A stretch of DNA of 64,000 nucleotides from the NCBI RefSeq assembly GCF_002078875.1, contig NC_034410.1:36163506-36227505 (forward strand), in the 5' to 3' direction. Below the pieces are notes generated by a model. It did not search any database and was not told where the DNA came from. It saw only the letters and a list, made by a program, of their open reading frames with translations. The DNA comes from Numida meleagris. Taxonomy: Eukaryota; Chordata; Aves; Galliformes; Numididae. Below are positions 49,483-63,231 of this stretch, one piece after another. Numbering within the stretch: the first letter of the stretch is position 1; each line of letters begins with the position of its first letter. A program made the position numbers and the translations under genes.

Positions 49483-52400
49483 AAAGACTCCAAAAGAAAG
49501 TGTACAGAAATATCTGTATAAAATTACAGAAAAAACTAAGATACGTTTGCATCACATATATCAAACCATGTAAATTCAAGTATGTAAATATGCAGAATAT
49601 GAAGCAGATGGAAAAAAAAAGTAATAAAAAATGAAAAAGGAAAAGTTAAAGAAAATGTTGAAGAACAACAGAAAAACACAGTAGACCTTTTAATATTCTC
49701 AATTGTAGTGCATGACTGAGTTTCCAAAAATCTTTCCTAGAATTCAGGAGCTGAGGAACTTGGCTACTCCATATCATCTCACCACAACTCCTCTTTCCTC
49801 TTGCTCTTAACCTCACGTAAAGAAATAAATATGCTCAAACTGAAATAAACAGGAAATGTATTACGAGGAAATTTCTAAGCTTATTGTAATAAAGTTAGCA
49901 GAGGAGATACAGTTCTGTAATTTTAGCAGATTTTCCAGGCAGGATAAAGAGCATTACACGACTGGTGTGCATGTGATAAATTTAAAAAGTAGGCTTTTAT
50001 CTTGCATTTTTGATCATCTCATCCCTTTCTCTGTCTGCTTATCTTTCTCACCCAGATCTGTGTACACCATTAAAAGCTCTGCAGATTCTGCAGAGCAATG
50101 ATTTGTCAAAAAAGAAAATCCCCAAAGAACCACAGCCAGAGATATCTACATCCATTCTAACAAATGTGGAATAATGACATTTCTCCACAAAAATAACCAA
50201 TCTAAAATGCATGACAGCTAAGCAACAATGCATTTAAGATACTTGTATCACCATGCTGCTATATAAAAAGAAATTTTACATCACTTGAAAGGAATCAGTA
50301 GTGAATCCAGTTCAATATTCTGTCTCCAATAGTCGCTGACACTATCAACTTGAAAGGAAAACCAAATTAAAACTAAACAAAACAACACAACACAATAACA
50401 CCACTCTTTCAGTAGGTTGTGTCCCTAGAGAATATTATGACATTATGCTCAGAAGCTGAATATGCCCAAAGCTGCGCAAAACAAACAGTTTATTCTTTGA
50501 ATCTAGCAAAATTCTTAGAGAAACATTTTAAAAGATCAAAACTTCAATTTTTAAGGCTCTTTTGAACAAGACTGAGGCCTAACAGAAAAATTACTTATTC
50601 TCCCAGCTCTCCTGAGGTACACTCAGTTCTATAAAGAAAAAGATTTGTCTGCATAAATGTTTTAAAATGTTATTCAAATGGAAAAAGAGACAAACTCAAA
50701 ACTATAGCTTCAAACTAATCAGTGCTGAACAGAAACTTTTTTAACTGCCTTTAACACAGCATTTCTAGTTAGGACTGCAGACAGAAAATGAAGCAAGTAA
50801 TCCTATCTGACATCACTAGCAAGACAAACAAAAGATCATCAAACAGAGCATCCCCAGAAGAAATGTACTTTTTAAACTTATGTGATACCAATCAGAATGC
50901 TATCATTTCAGGATACATAGTGAGGGATGGAGATCTCAGAAGGAGGTAGAAGGAATGAGTACTGCAAACAAACAGAAACAAGAATGACCCTGTCTGAATT
51001 AAAGAGTATATATTTTTACATTAAAATACTAATCAAACAATTGAAGAATTCTTCCTGATATTTAATGCTTATTCCCTTATGATTTATTTCAGCTATTGCT
51101 GTTGTGTTCTATTACATTATAATGTCAGGGTATTTTCCATCAATAAAAAATGTAAACTCTGAGGACTGAACAGAGCATAACTGGAAGTCTGTCTCTTCTA
51201 ATCCCAAAGCAGATAAGCTCCTAGCTCTGTGTGTATCCACTGATTTTACATTTGACTGTGGGAGTAGCCAATGCTTAACCCACTGAATAATTATGATCGC
51301 CTCAATCAGTCTTGCTTCATCTTTTTATGAAAAATATAAATAATAACTTGTTCATATATATGCAGATGTATGCAAACAAAAAAAAAAACCACTATCATTT
51401 TGGAGATATTTTTACATTTTCACACCATTTTTCTCATCCAAAATTGAAAGGATAATAATTCATGTGGCTTTATGGATGAAATATTCTGCATGTAAGTCAA
51501 ATCATATTTACCACCATCTATAACATTCTGACGGTACAAGCTGATCAGGCACTAACATTCATCATCTGTTTTTTTAACATTTTTACGAGAATTGCACCAT
51601 AAGATTTAATGTGCTTTAGTCCTCACAATCTACTGCATCTTGGAAAAACAAATATATCTTTGCTTAAAGAGCTTTCTTAGTTTTGTTTCAGTTATGCTGG
51701 GCTTTCTGCATGTGTAAGTTCTCTGAACATGACTCATTCTAGTTTGCCTTTCTGTGAACCTTCAAAATTCCTGTCTTTTTTAATGTCTCAGATTACATAT
51801 ACGCTCAAAATTGCATACAGCTGTCCAAACACTATCTTAAAATCCCCTCAGAGCATTAAAATAATTTTCATTGCATTGCACTCTATCCCCCTCTTAAAAC
51901 ATTATTAGTCTTCTGTTTGCTTTTTTATCATCGCTTATGCGTAGTGCTGAGTTTGATTCTTTGATTGTCTACTGTCACATGCAGATATTACTCCTCATTT
52001 ATGTCTGACAGGATATGCCTGCTTAATATATATTCTGGCTATTCTAAATCTGCTCCTTCACTGTTTCACTCTATGTGCCTGCCTGAAAATACAAATTACA
52101 TTTCCCCACTATAGTTTCATAATCAAATGAGTCTTCCAAATTAATTTTCTTTCTTTTATATTAAAGAGATAACATACATTCTTTTTAATAAAAGGAGGTC
52201 ATTCTTAAATGTTATATGCTTCTCCATAACTGTCCCATTTATTTCATTTGCATGCTAAGTGATGTTGCAAATCAAAGAACTATTATTTTGGTGCACAATT
52301 AATCTAACAACCACCTTCTTAGAGCAGGTAACAAATTCATTCTTTCATGCTGACAAAAATTATTTTTGGCTATGCTACTGAAATAAGATTTTGGCAAACA

Positions 52401-55400
52401 TAGGTACAATGAACTCAATCAATAAAATGATGGCTCAAATAATTTTTTTTCTTAGAAGTATAACTAATAAGTTAATTTTTTTGCACTTAAAATGGCAAAG
52501 GAGCATCATTGAAATGATTGGTGATTAGTTTTCAAAGCTGCTATGCAGTTTAATTCTGGTGACAATGTCACAAAACCTAAATGGGCCTATTTTGTTTGAA
52601 GACTGAAAATCCTAACACTTAAAAAGCTATTGTGCAAAACATTAGCAATGCTCTTGTGAATAAATGAATTAGGTGATAGAAAGCTTAATCTAAATGATCT
52701 GTTTAGTTTAAATGTAAGAGTTGAAAAAAATTAGGAATAAAAATTACTGCCTTGTGTCAGACTGAAAAGATTACCTGTTTGCTATTTTTTTTTCATGAAA
52801 ACCAAGTAAATCACTGAACTATAAAAATTATTAATTGAAACTTATGTTATATCAAGGAATAAATTTCTGTTGTCTGGTAAATTAATTCCTACTTCATAAA
52901 TGGAAATGTGGAAAATTTCATTTTATTTTGATTTCCTGTGGTACTAGAAGAAGCCCAAACTCGTAACACATATACATAAAATAAAAGACAGCATATGAAA
53001 AGATAGAACTGTAAATTTACTATCTGGATAAAGGTTTCTGGAGGCTTATAGAAGACAGTTCTGGATTTTAATCTTAAAATAATAAAGAAGTTTTCATAGT
53101 TTTTGTACTTTTAAAAATTTCACTTGTAATAATCCAGATTTAATAGTGTTGCAGTCCAAGGAGATCTGTCTCTGACTGACAGATTGAGGACAAGAAGAAT
53201 AAGGGATGGTGGCAGTGGAAAAACATAGAGCTGCAGCAGAGAATACAAAAGGAGGGTAAGGTATAACATGTATAGACAAGAAAATAGAAGAGCCAAGCAC
53301 AGTTAACAGAGGCTTTGATAGATATTTTTCAGCCTTTCTTTGACACTTCGGTCCAGAAATACCTTTAAAAGTAGGAGAATCATGGTTCACTGCCCATTGC
53401 TTTGTGATGGCTGAAAGCAGTTTCCAGTCAGCTACCACTATTAACATTCTTTTCCAGAAAGGATTTTCAATAGTCCAGTTATAGACAATGAAGTTACCAT
53501 GATGTAAACGAGACCATAAATACTATCAGATCAAGACAAAAGACAGAAGAGAAAGTATAAAAGAAAGAAGATCTAAGCACCCATAAAGTCCTATCTGTAT
53601 CCTAGAACCACAGCTGGCTAGATGAGTGGCTGAAATATAGTCCAGAAATATGTTTTCTATTTTACTGTTGCACTACTTTTCTTCAGCTGCAGTTAAATTA
53701 CAGTAAACCACACTAGCCCTTTTAAAATCATTTGTGCTTTTTCAAAACTAATTACTAGGACTTGTTGATTTGCTCTTCGGTCTCTACGCTGTGTGTGGTA
53801 TGCACCCACATTCACATTTATCCACATTAATTCATTCAACTCAAATTACTTGTTTGAGAATTACAATAGACATCTTACTTTTAGGACATGTAAGGATTTT
53901 TGCCCTCGAGTGCCTTGCCAGAAGTTTAAGAAATACTATATTGTTAATGACATCTACCTTTGCAGCTTTCACTAAAGAAAGAAAAGAACAAACAAACAGA
54001 AACAACTGAAAGGGACTGCTACCCTATTGTCTCAGTTAAATAAATAATTATTTAGCTTAAAACCAGCTATCTTAGGAGATAAAAGTGAATATAGAATTAA
54101 TAATTACAACATAAAACATGCTCTAGAATTCTGATTTGCTTATCAAAAGAATACATTTCCTTCAACAAAAGAGGCAAAATCTAGACTTTAGTTTTAATAG
54201 TCGTATCTCTGTTGAAGACTTTTTTTTTTTGTCTGTGTGCAGGTTCAACTTCAGACTGCAGTGATTTATTTGCCTGTGGTTCTTATGAGAAAATCAGGAA
54301 TTATAGACCCCCTTTATAAATAGACCTTTTGTAAAGTCACCTTGAGCAGAAGGTTTACAAGTGATATACCTGAAACATACAAAACAGTAAATCACAATTA
54401 GAAGTTAAATATCAATTAGTATGTCTCTACAATAATCTTTTGACATGTAAAAAGTCAGAGGACTATAACTTATTCCTAACTCACTTCCTTTAAATTTCTT
54501 TGATTTTATTTTTCTCCAGATGGTGGGTCATTAGAACTTTCCTGAATAACCTTTATATAAAAAAAAAATTCAAAATTTACATTGATTTTTAATGGATAAA
54601 ACTGACTAGAGACCTCTCAAAAAAAATACTGTTAGTTTTTGTTTGTTTGTTTTTCTTCTTTTTTCCCCATACAAGTTTAAATATCAAGGGTTTTAATTAA
54701 CATTAGACGAATTTTCCTCCTGTGACCTAAAATCTACACAGCTACATTTCCCCTCAGGCTCCTAGTATTGGTTGAATTAGTGAAATAACTTATCCTTGGC
54801 AATATTTATATGGCCTGCTAAAAAACTTTCAGCATGAAAATAATAGAGATGGAAGAGTACTCAATTAGTACTTGCTAGGAATGCTCTCTACCCCTTGGAT
54901 AAGAGATCAAAGATGAGTCATTATCTGACCATATTCTAAATGCTTTATTTATCAAATGCAAATGCACAGAGAGAATGATTTCAATTTGTCAAGTCATTTT
55001 TGATCCATTTCAGGAAAAAAAGTCGTAATGAATATCAAAACTACCCATTATGGATGACATTTTGAATTGTACTGTTCTCTAAATGAGCACTAATAGTTTA
55101 GAATGCTACAGCCAATATGCAAAGCTATGTGAAATAAATTCCAAATGGAATAGAATAGATATCTTACTAATTCATCTTGATAAGAAAAACAAACCAAAAA
55201 AAGCTTCAGGTCAGTAGTAGTAGGTACAGTCTTTCACTTACAAGGTTCTGCAATAAGGACATTATTAAGAAATGTATCTATTTAGATGCCAACAGTTGAG
55301 ATTTGATAAGATTCATGTTTGAATCTTTATTCTTTTTCTTCATTCCTTTACACTGACTACGTACATAAATAATACATCTAAATAAATATTTATGACAGAC

Positions 55401-56539
55401 TCCATGGATTTGAGCACATAACCATGATGATTTTAAGTGAATCTAAGCGAAGTATTCAGACATTTTCAGCTGATGAAATCCTAGACAAAACACTCCTCTG
55501 CAAAAGGAACAACATAGAAAGAAAAGTGGCAGAGAGTAGAGTTAATTTCACATGTACGTTAATGAAAAATGTCTTATTCTTCTCAGCCTCTACAACTTGA
55601 GTCTGTTAAACATCTTACATAAAACTTTGATCAGTTGTGGTAGTGACTTCTAGAAAAGTTGATATTGAATGGAAGCTGACATGGGAGTGTGAGAGACACT
55701 GTAGTTTCACTCTTCTTTTAGGATAAAACATAAGTAGGAAATTGCAGTTACTGTCCCATGGAAAACAGTTTTGATGTTGTTTTAGTGAAAATTAAATGCT
55801 GACTCAAAATTTTCATTTTCAAGGAACTATCATAATTTCTAAGTTATTTCATTTCTTTGATATTTTCTAAAATAGATTTGCTTGCTGTACTGGATAATGG
55901 AACTCCTGGCTTTCTGGAATTACTTTGATGAAATGCGGAAGAAATTATGTTTGCGAAATATTATACATAGAAAAACTGATGTATTTCCTTACAATAGACT
56001 GATAATATTCAGAAAGAATAGTAAAGTGATATAATTAATGAGATTTCAACCTTGTAAGGAGTAATTAGGATAGCACTGATGAACAAATTCGTAACAGCAG
56101 AAGTCCCAAACCTTGGACCTGAGTGTACTAACTTCCCTTACAAAGAGAGGAAGACAGAAGCCAATATTTTTAGAGATTTCTCATTTAACTGAAGTAAGGA
56201 AGCAACACTTGTTGGAATTATATTGACTTCCATTCCCAAGAGCATTTTGTTAAAAATAGTTTCATTTTACTGAAGTAAACTCATCATCTCCTGATGATGA
56301 AAAGATGTAAGATCCATTTGTCAGATGGATTGTTCGCATTCTTTCTTTTTTTTTCCTTTCTGGAAATATGCAAGAAACATAAGAATATAAAATTAATTGT
56401 ATACAAAAATTAAGAAGAAAATGAAAGTCAAGAAATAACTATATATAATTGTTCATGAACTGATGGTCACATCTTTAATATAGAACTGTTAAAACAATCA
56501 TAGAACATGTGGAACTACTCCAAGAGATGGGAGAAAAAA

Positions 56540-56558
56540 AAGAGAGAGAGAGAGAGAA
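56540..56558. repeat. (AG)n dinucleotide repeat
   Basis: About nine AG units following an A run. Confidence 0.9.
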
Positions 56559-56994
56559 AGGAGAGGCATTTCAGGACTCATTATTTACATATCTCAGTAA
56601 AAAAATGACTTTCTATTGTTGAACAATGTATTAAAACAACCTCATTTTTTTCATGGAATCAACAAAATTATGCTATGAGGAGTGACAGTAATCATAACCA
56701 TTTTCCTTATAAATAACAGATGGCAAAGTCCAATTTATGCACAGATAACTTTTCAGTAAGACAAAAAAGTTAATATAAGTTCTCAAGGAACTGCCACCTC
56801 CACTTGTATACGTTGACACTCAAACATACACACTGGATACAGAGTCTAATAATAAAGTTGGACCTTTTGCATTTCTTCTTCAATGATCTTTTTTTCACAA
56901 AGGAACATGTATAGTCAGAATCATAAACAACATGTTGGCCCTAAACATCTTCCTCAAAGCTCTCACCAAAGGTGAAAATCTTTGCTGTTTTCTA

Positions 56995-58321
56995 CATGGG
57001 TTGCTTCAAAAGTAATGTCTTCTTTTTTATTATGTTGACCCATGAAATCAGATGTGGATGTTAGTCGTATGGTAGTAGAGGCTGAATCTTCCCACCAATG
57101 TTACATTAAACTTTGTTGCCATGTGACAGAGGGCAGCAGATGGGCAGTCTAAAAAAATGGTGTCTGACATGGAAGTGCACATGAAGCAAAGGTGTGGAAC
57201 TGAATTCCACCACGTGGAAAAAATAGCACCCACTGACATTCATTTTCTCTTGCTGAATGTTTATAGAGACCAAACAGTGGATATGAGCACAGTGAGGCAG
57301 TGGGTTTTCAGGCATTTCAGGATTCACGACAGCAACATGAAGACAAGCCATGTTCCAGATGGCCATGCACAGCTGTCACACTACAAAATGAAGAGCATCT
57401 CTATCAGCTCATCTACATAAATCGGCAGACTACGAGAACTATGCATGGAGCTGAATATTAGATTCAATGTGTTGGAAACAATGGCGGCCACATTGGATTA
57501 TGGCAAAGTTTGCACCACTTGGATCCTACAAATGCTCACATAAGAACTGAAACATCACCATAAGCAAGTTTCTCAGGACCTGTTGAACCAATGCAAGTCT
57601 GAAGGAGACAGTTTCCTGGATCCACATCATTACCAGTGACAAAACATTGTATCATCAATGCAAGCCAGAGTCAAATTAGTACTCCATAGAATGGCAACAT
57701 GTGATTTTCTTATCGACAAAAAAGTTCAATATGCAGCCCTCAGTAGGTAAAGTGGTGTGCACTGTTTTTGGGGATAAGGAAGAGGTGACCCTTACGACTT
57801 CCCGGAACCTGGACAAACCATCAACTCTGACCACTACATCTCAGCATTGATAAAACTAAAGGCTCAAACTTCCAGAGTCAGGCCATAGAAGAAGACAACC
57901 TTTCTCTTACAACATGATAATGCCAAGCCCCATCCCAGTTTGAAGATCATGAAGCACACTGCCAGTCTTGGATGTATTGTCCTACTACACCCACCGTACA
58001 GTCCAGATTTGGCACCTCCTGAATTCCATCTGTTTGGGCCGATGAAAGATGAACTGCATGGGCAACATTTTCCTAGCAATGATGCCATCATAGCAGCTGT
58101 GAAACAATGAGTCACTTTGGCTAGCGCAGATTTTTATGAGCGCTGCATGAAGGCTCTTTCGTCATTGGCAAAAATGCATAGCTAACCACGGTGACTACAC
58201 TGAAAAATTGTGTTTTGTAGCTGAGCATTTGCTCCCTATCAAATAATATTTTTGTGCTGTTTGTATCTGCTGTAGTTTCTGTGGAAATAAATAGGAGGCA
58301 TTACTTTCAGAGCAGCCCACT
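56995..58321 (+). mobile_element. Galluhop-like mariner DNA transposon, full length but broken
   Basis: About 1.33 kb between TA dinucleotides (56993-56994 and 58322-58323), the mariner target duplication. The terminal inverted repeats are clear: GGGTTGCTTCAAAAGTAATG at the left (from 56998), and the right end read in reverse gives GGGCTGCTCTGAAAGTAATG. It resembles the avian mariner Galluhop. Both ends and most of the transposase are present, so this is a near-full-length copy and not an internally deleted one. Confidence 0.93.
57172..58185 (+). pseudogene. Mariner transposase, disrupted
   Basis: Cut-and-paste transposase of the Tc1/mariner group. The N-terminal DNA-binding part reads HVEKIAPTDIHFLLLNVYRD and TVDMSTVRQWV in one frame. 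That frame ends at a stop near 57418, and the next recognisable part (ELCMELNIRFNVLETMAAT, from about 57441) is in another frame, so there is a frameshift. The catalytic part shows ITSDKT (first Asp, about 57636), LQHDNAKPH (second Asp, about 57916) and PYSPDLAPPEFHLFG (about 57998-58040). In the last motif the position of the third catalytic acidic residue of the DD34D triad is Glu (GAA at 58020-58022), 35 residues after the second Asp. A TGA at about 58108-58110 stands where the family has Trp. The copy cannot make a working transposase. Start and end are approximate. Confidence 0.9.
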
Positions 58322-59610
58322 TACTTTTAACTTTACAAGACACTGCAAGCTAAACATAAATAGTGCATATAGGATTAAGAGTCTGAAAGTTCCCACAGCT
58401 ATTCAAAGATTACTCTTATACAATGAAGAGTGATTGTCTGCAAGACAAACTGTTGCTTTTGGCTTAGCTAAGTGTTCCCAGTGCTTCTTATGTCAAGTTT
58501 AAGATAGATGAAAATGCTGCATATGTATATGACTAGCTTGGGAGGGAAACAGATGTTTTAAATTGGCCTCAGTGAAGCAGTGAGAGTGCAGATGGGGAAT
58601 ATGCTATTAAAACATGGCCATTATATTACTTTTACTATCTCTAGTTTGAAGGAAACAGAGACCTGTTAAGAACTATCTTGTTTAGAGATTCATTTAGGGC
58701 AAACATTTGCAGATCCCTTGTTAATAAAAAATGTTTAGAAAGCATCCCACAGTAATGTACTATATAGCAAGCTAGAAATAGACTATCACAGCTGTGAAAC
58801 ATATGAGGCATAGCAGAACCAGAACTTGACTGGCACTTTTAGTTTCAGAAGCATGTTCTTTTCACAAAAGGCTAAAAGGTGTAGATGTATGAAATTAATT
58901 ATGTATTTCAGGAATAAGAAAGTAGTGGGAATCATAAAGATAGAAGCTCAAGTTTAGTTCTTACTGGTACCTCAACGTAAAGAAATATAGTTACTAATGT
59001 CAGAAATAATGTAGGATAGCATGGTATAACACAGAGGGCAGCTAAGTACCACACAGCCATTCACTCATTCCCCTCCCTTCCAGTGGGATGGGAGAGAGAA
59101 TTGGGGGAAAAAAGAAATCATAGGTTGAGATTTAAAAAAAAAAAAAGAAGGAAGAGAGTAAAAATAGTAAGGATACAAAACAAATGATGCACAACGTGAT
59201 AGCCCACTACCCACGAAAAGATGCCCAGCCAATTCCTGAGCAGCAGCAGCCTCCTCCGGCCAACTTCCCCCAGTTTTATAGTTATTGCATGATGTCACAT
59301 GGCATGGAATATCCCTTTGGCAGCTTAGGTCAGCTGTCCTCATTTTGTCTCTTCCTAGCTCCTTGTACCCCCCAGATCCTTCACTGGCAGGGCAGTACCA
59401 GAAGTTGAAATGTCCTTGGCTCTATGCAGCACTGCTCAGCAACAACTAAAACATCAGTGCATTATCAATATTGCTCTTCTCCTAAAGCCAAGCATAACAT
59501 CTTACCAGACACTATGATGAAAGTCAATTCTGTTCCAGCTGAAACCACGACAGATAGATTTAAACTAAAATACAGAAGAGTGCTACAACACCGTGAATGT
59601 TCCTTGAAGT

Positions 59611-59645
59611 TATTATATATATATAAATATATATATAATGTATAT
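59611..59645. repeat. TA-rich palindromic microsatellite
   Basis: Two TATATATATA blocks separated by AA, followed by AATGTATATT. The tract is self-complementary and could form a hairpin or cruciform. Confidence 0.85.
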
Positions 59646-62600
59646 TAACTGGGAGATAGACCTAGTCCAGCTTCAGAAGTCTAACACCTGAGCAAGTCAC
59701 CCTAAGCTCTGAAAAGAGATAGGAGACTAATAATGAGATCAAATGCCCTCTAGAAGAACTCACTTCAATCCATCCATTATAAACGATATATTTCCATAAA
59801 ATTAACTCAAATTACCTAATCCTCTGTGACATAAATTCAAGCTGAAGTATATGACTCAATTTATTCATGTGTCCAATTTTTACATCCCCCTCTTAGTTTC
59901 TGAAAAGTAAATCACTGAATCACTACAGAGGACTTAGAAGAGCATTAAACTTTTAAGTTTAGACTTAGACTGACTTCAGCTGACCAGGATATCAAATGAC
60001 CATTTGACTATTGTTTGTCCCTCATTTCTCTTTCCACATCCAGCCATAAAGTACAGTTCATAATTTTACAATGTAGGAAACTTATGTATATTTCTCCAAC
60101 AATAAACAGTTCAGATGCAATCAACATTACCAACTTTTTTGATTTAAACAACTATTAAATTCACTTTCAGTAAAAATCTGCTGTGTACTTGATGAAACAT
60201 CAGGCAATTTAACAGAAATGATTTGATTCACAGAACAAATATTTTCCACATTTTCCATGCAACCCACTATAGTCCAAAACGTCTCAAAGATGTGACTGCT
60301 TTCTTATGTTACCAGTGCATACGCTCTTAATAGGCATTAGGCTTACTCTTAAATAGTTAGTTATTTAAAAGATAAGAGAGAATTAGATCTTACCTAGGAA
60401 ATTATGAACTATTTTTTTTTTTAGAATTTTTTGCTTGGCATTCCTCAGAGCAAAACAAAAAATTGTAGACTCACACCTACAATTTTAAAATCTTGACATT
60501 CATTCTCTCTCTTTTACATTTATGCTATAAAAACCTTTGACAATTATTCTTTCTGTTTGTAAAACATATACCGTGTTCATTGTCTTTTTACCTCACTTAC
60601 AGCTATTACCTTAATAGCTCTCAGCTTTATGTCCCCAGTTACATCGAAGATCTACATGTTGAAGGATTGAAAGGTACAAACAGCCCATCATCAAAATATT
60701 TTTTTCTTCAGCTTTGCTCAAATTTCAGATAGATATTCAACTATGAGAGGCAATGATACACAGATGAAAGTAATCTAAAAATCTTCATTGGCATTTGACT
60801 GTGTAGATAAACAAAAATAGTCACAGAGTCTTAAGCGGTTGTTGTCTTATTCCCAAAGAGGTTATCTGAGTGTTACACATTGATCATTATGTCAGCTAAA
60901 TTGCTAACAAAATATGAAAGAATATTTCAATATTAATTTTAAGAGTTCTGATTTTTATAATGTTGAGCCTCAGGTTTTAGACACTCAGAGACCCTGAGAG
61001 CAGGACTAGTAAAAAGAAAACCCATGTGACAATCCATCTGAACTAGACATCTGAAAAGATTTATAACTCATTTTTGAACACAGAGGTCATGCACTCTCAT
61101 TTTCATTGACTAGGATCCTTTCCTTTGATGAAGATCTGCATACAATATTTCATTTGAGCCTTTTTATGTATTCTGTCAATGACAGTTTTATGCAAAATGT
61201 ATCAGCATTCCTTGGTGTTGAGACTGGCATCTGTGTATCTTTCATCACTCCATTAAGATTATATAACTTGATTGTTTAACTACTAAATTTTTGATCTAAG
61301 GAATCCCTAACTTCTTAATTCTGTGAAAAAAACAGAAAGAGAAAGGCTGATTCTCAGTATGCCATGATTTACATACGGAACACTTGTTTTTACTATAGAT
61401 GGGGCAGTGTTAGTCATCAAGGCATAGTAATGACAAAGACAACACCACCAGCATTAATGTGGCAACTGTCTTCAAAGCCACAAGAATTTTTAATCTGATT
61501 ACCAATGAAGAGTCAATATGAAAAATATCTTTGTTTTTCTATTTAAAACACTAAAACTAAGGACTGAGTTTTTATCCTCTTTATACCTTACTTAAAACAG
61601 TTTTTGTGGTGATTATGTACTTATTAAGAATCGGAATCAACAATTTCAGCAATAGGGAAAGAAGTTCCAAACAATTACTGCAGATAACAACCACAACTTC
61701 ACTGTAAAAGAATTTATAATATATTGGTAAAATTAAAAAGCCTATTTTCATGCACAAAATTCTCAACATGCCAAAGCTCTGACTTCACTTCCTAATTAAA
61801 AATAGAGCACATCAAAATTGAGATCAATGCAAAAATTTTCCCCCAAAATCCACACACATATTTTCACAATGAAAATCAAAATCAAAGAACCTTGAATTAA
61901 ACAACAATAACAAACAAAACATTGCCATAATCCAAGAGCTGGATCAAAAGAGACAGTCAGCATTTGAACTCATGCATTTTCTTTCTGATGTAGTGGTAAA
62001 ATTCTTGTACTTGTGCTTTACCTTGCCTAAATTATCATAGATGGCTGAATGGAAGATAGGTATTCTGATGTGTGAAAAAGAATTTGAGAACTGTGCTGAA
62101 AATATAGCACAGTTAAAAAGTTGAGTGCACAGGCTGTAAACTCATTTTCGTGAATATGACTTTTAATTTAGAGCTAGACACATGAGCAAAGTACCTGAAA
62201 ACTCATATCAATGCTCAGCAGCTTGCAGACAAGTACCAAGTGGCTTAATTTTTTACTTACATTATAGGAAGAAATTGATTTACAGTGGTAGAGTACTTTG
62301 CTGTAGCAGCTAATACCACATTTACATGCCTCTATAATTTACTTCACTTATGGCTGTCTCTTATATTAATATTCATTATAAAAGTCCTCTTCTAATATTG
62401 CTTGATTTGACAGGAATGCATTAGCTATGACAAATACTTTATAATGTGCTCAGACAATATTAATACAAGCAGAACCTCTGATAATTGCTTACTTAAATAC
62501 AAAGATTTTCCTTTTTATTTGAATTTACCATTTCCTCTCTTCTTCCAGCCCTTCTGTTATACAAGTTTGATAACAGCTATACACCAGCAAGAATCTCTCT

Positions 62601-63204
62601 AAGCTGAGTTTGGCTTGCTAGACCACATGAAAAACTGAACTGGATTCGGTCCTTTTAGAAACTTTTAGATAGAGATATTGCTATAAAGTTTTGAGTTTCA
62701 GAGATATGTTTTAAGTGGAAGTCAATAACTCTCCTTACTGTGATCTCTATCTTATTTTATGGTAAGTGAATTATTTCTTTCTCCTTAAGAGATGACTTGT
62801 AGATCAGTGTTCTTTGTCCACGTGTCATCTGAGATCACAGTCAGAATTTTTACAAGCATAAAGAGGAAGAAACGTGGCAGTCAGGTTTACTACAGCTCTA
62901 CTCAATTGAAGTGAGATGTGCGTGGAGAAATACGCTTTTAGGTTTCAGAGGATACATGAAAGCAAGATACTTTCATAAAACACTTTTAAATTTTGCAATA
63001 ATAAAATGGGTCTGTATGGCTAGGTACATGGGCAAGAGCTACTGTAACCAAAAATTTGCAGAACCCTGATGCAAACAGGGTAGAATCCATGACTCAGCAA
63101 TTACATCACAATCATAGCTCAGCTTCATAAATATGTTAGTTAATTCACATGGGATAAAGTATTGAAAAACAAGTTGGTCTAAAAATAGTTAATATCAGGT
63201 TTTT

Positions 63205-63231
63205 TGTTGGTTTTGTTGTTGTTGTTGTTTT
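63205..63231. repeat. (TTG)n-rich trinucleotide repeat
   Basis: Imperfect TTG run with a pure core of about five units. Confidence 0.85.

Larger units (their letters stand above)
43209..56994. other. Long AT-rich intronic stretch without recognised genes
   Basis: Nearly 14 kb with no recognised exon, RNA gene or clear transposon. It contains an A/C-rich stretch (49411-49482) and an AG repeat (56540-56558). Open frames are short and match nothing I know. Old repeats too decayed to see by eye may be present. Confidence 0.5.

Noticed and set aside
57048..58115. Minus-strand open frames within the mariner
   Set aside because: They are on the strand opposite to the transposase; the plus strand carries the family motifs.
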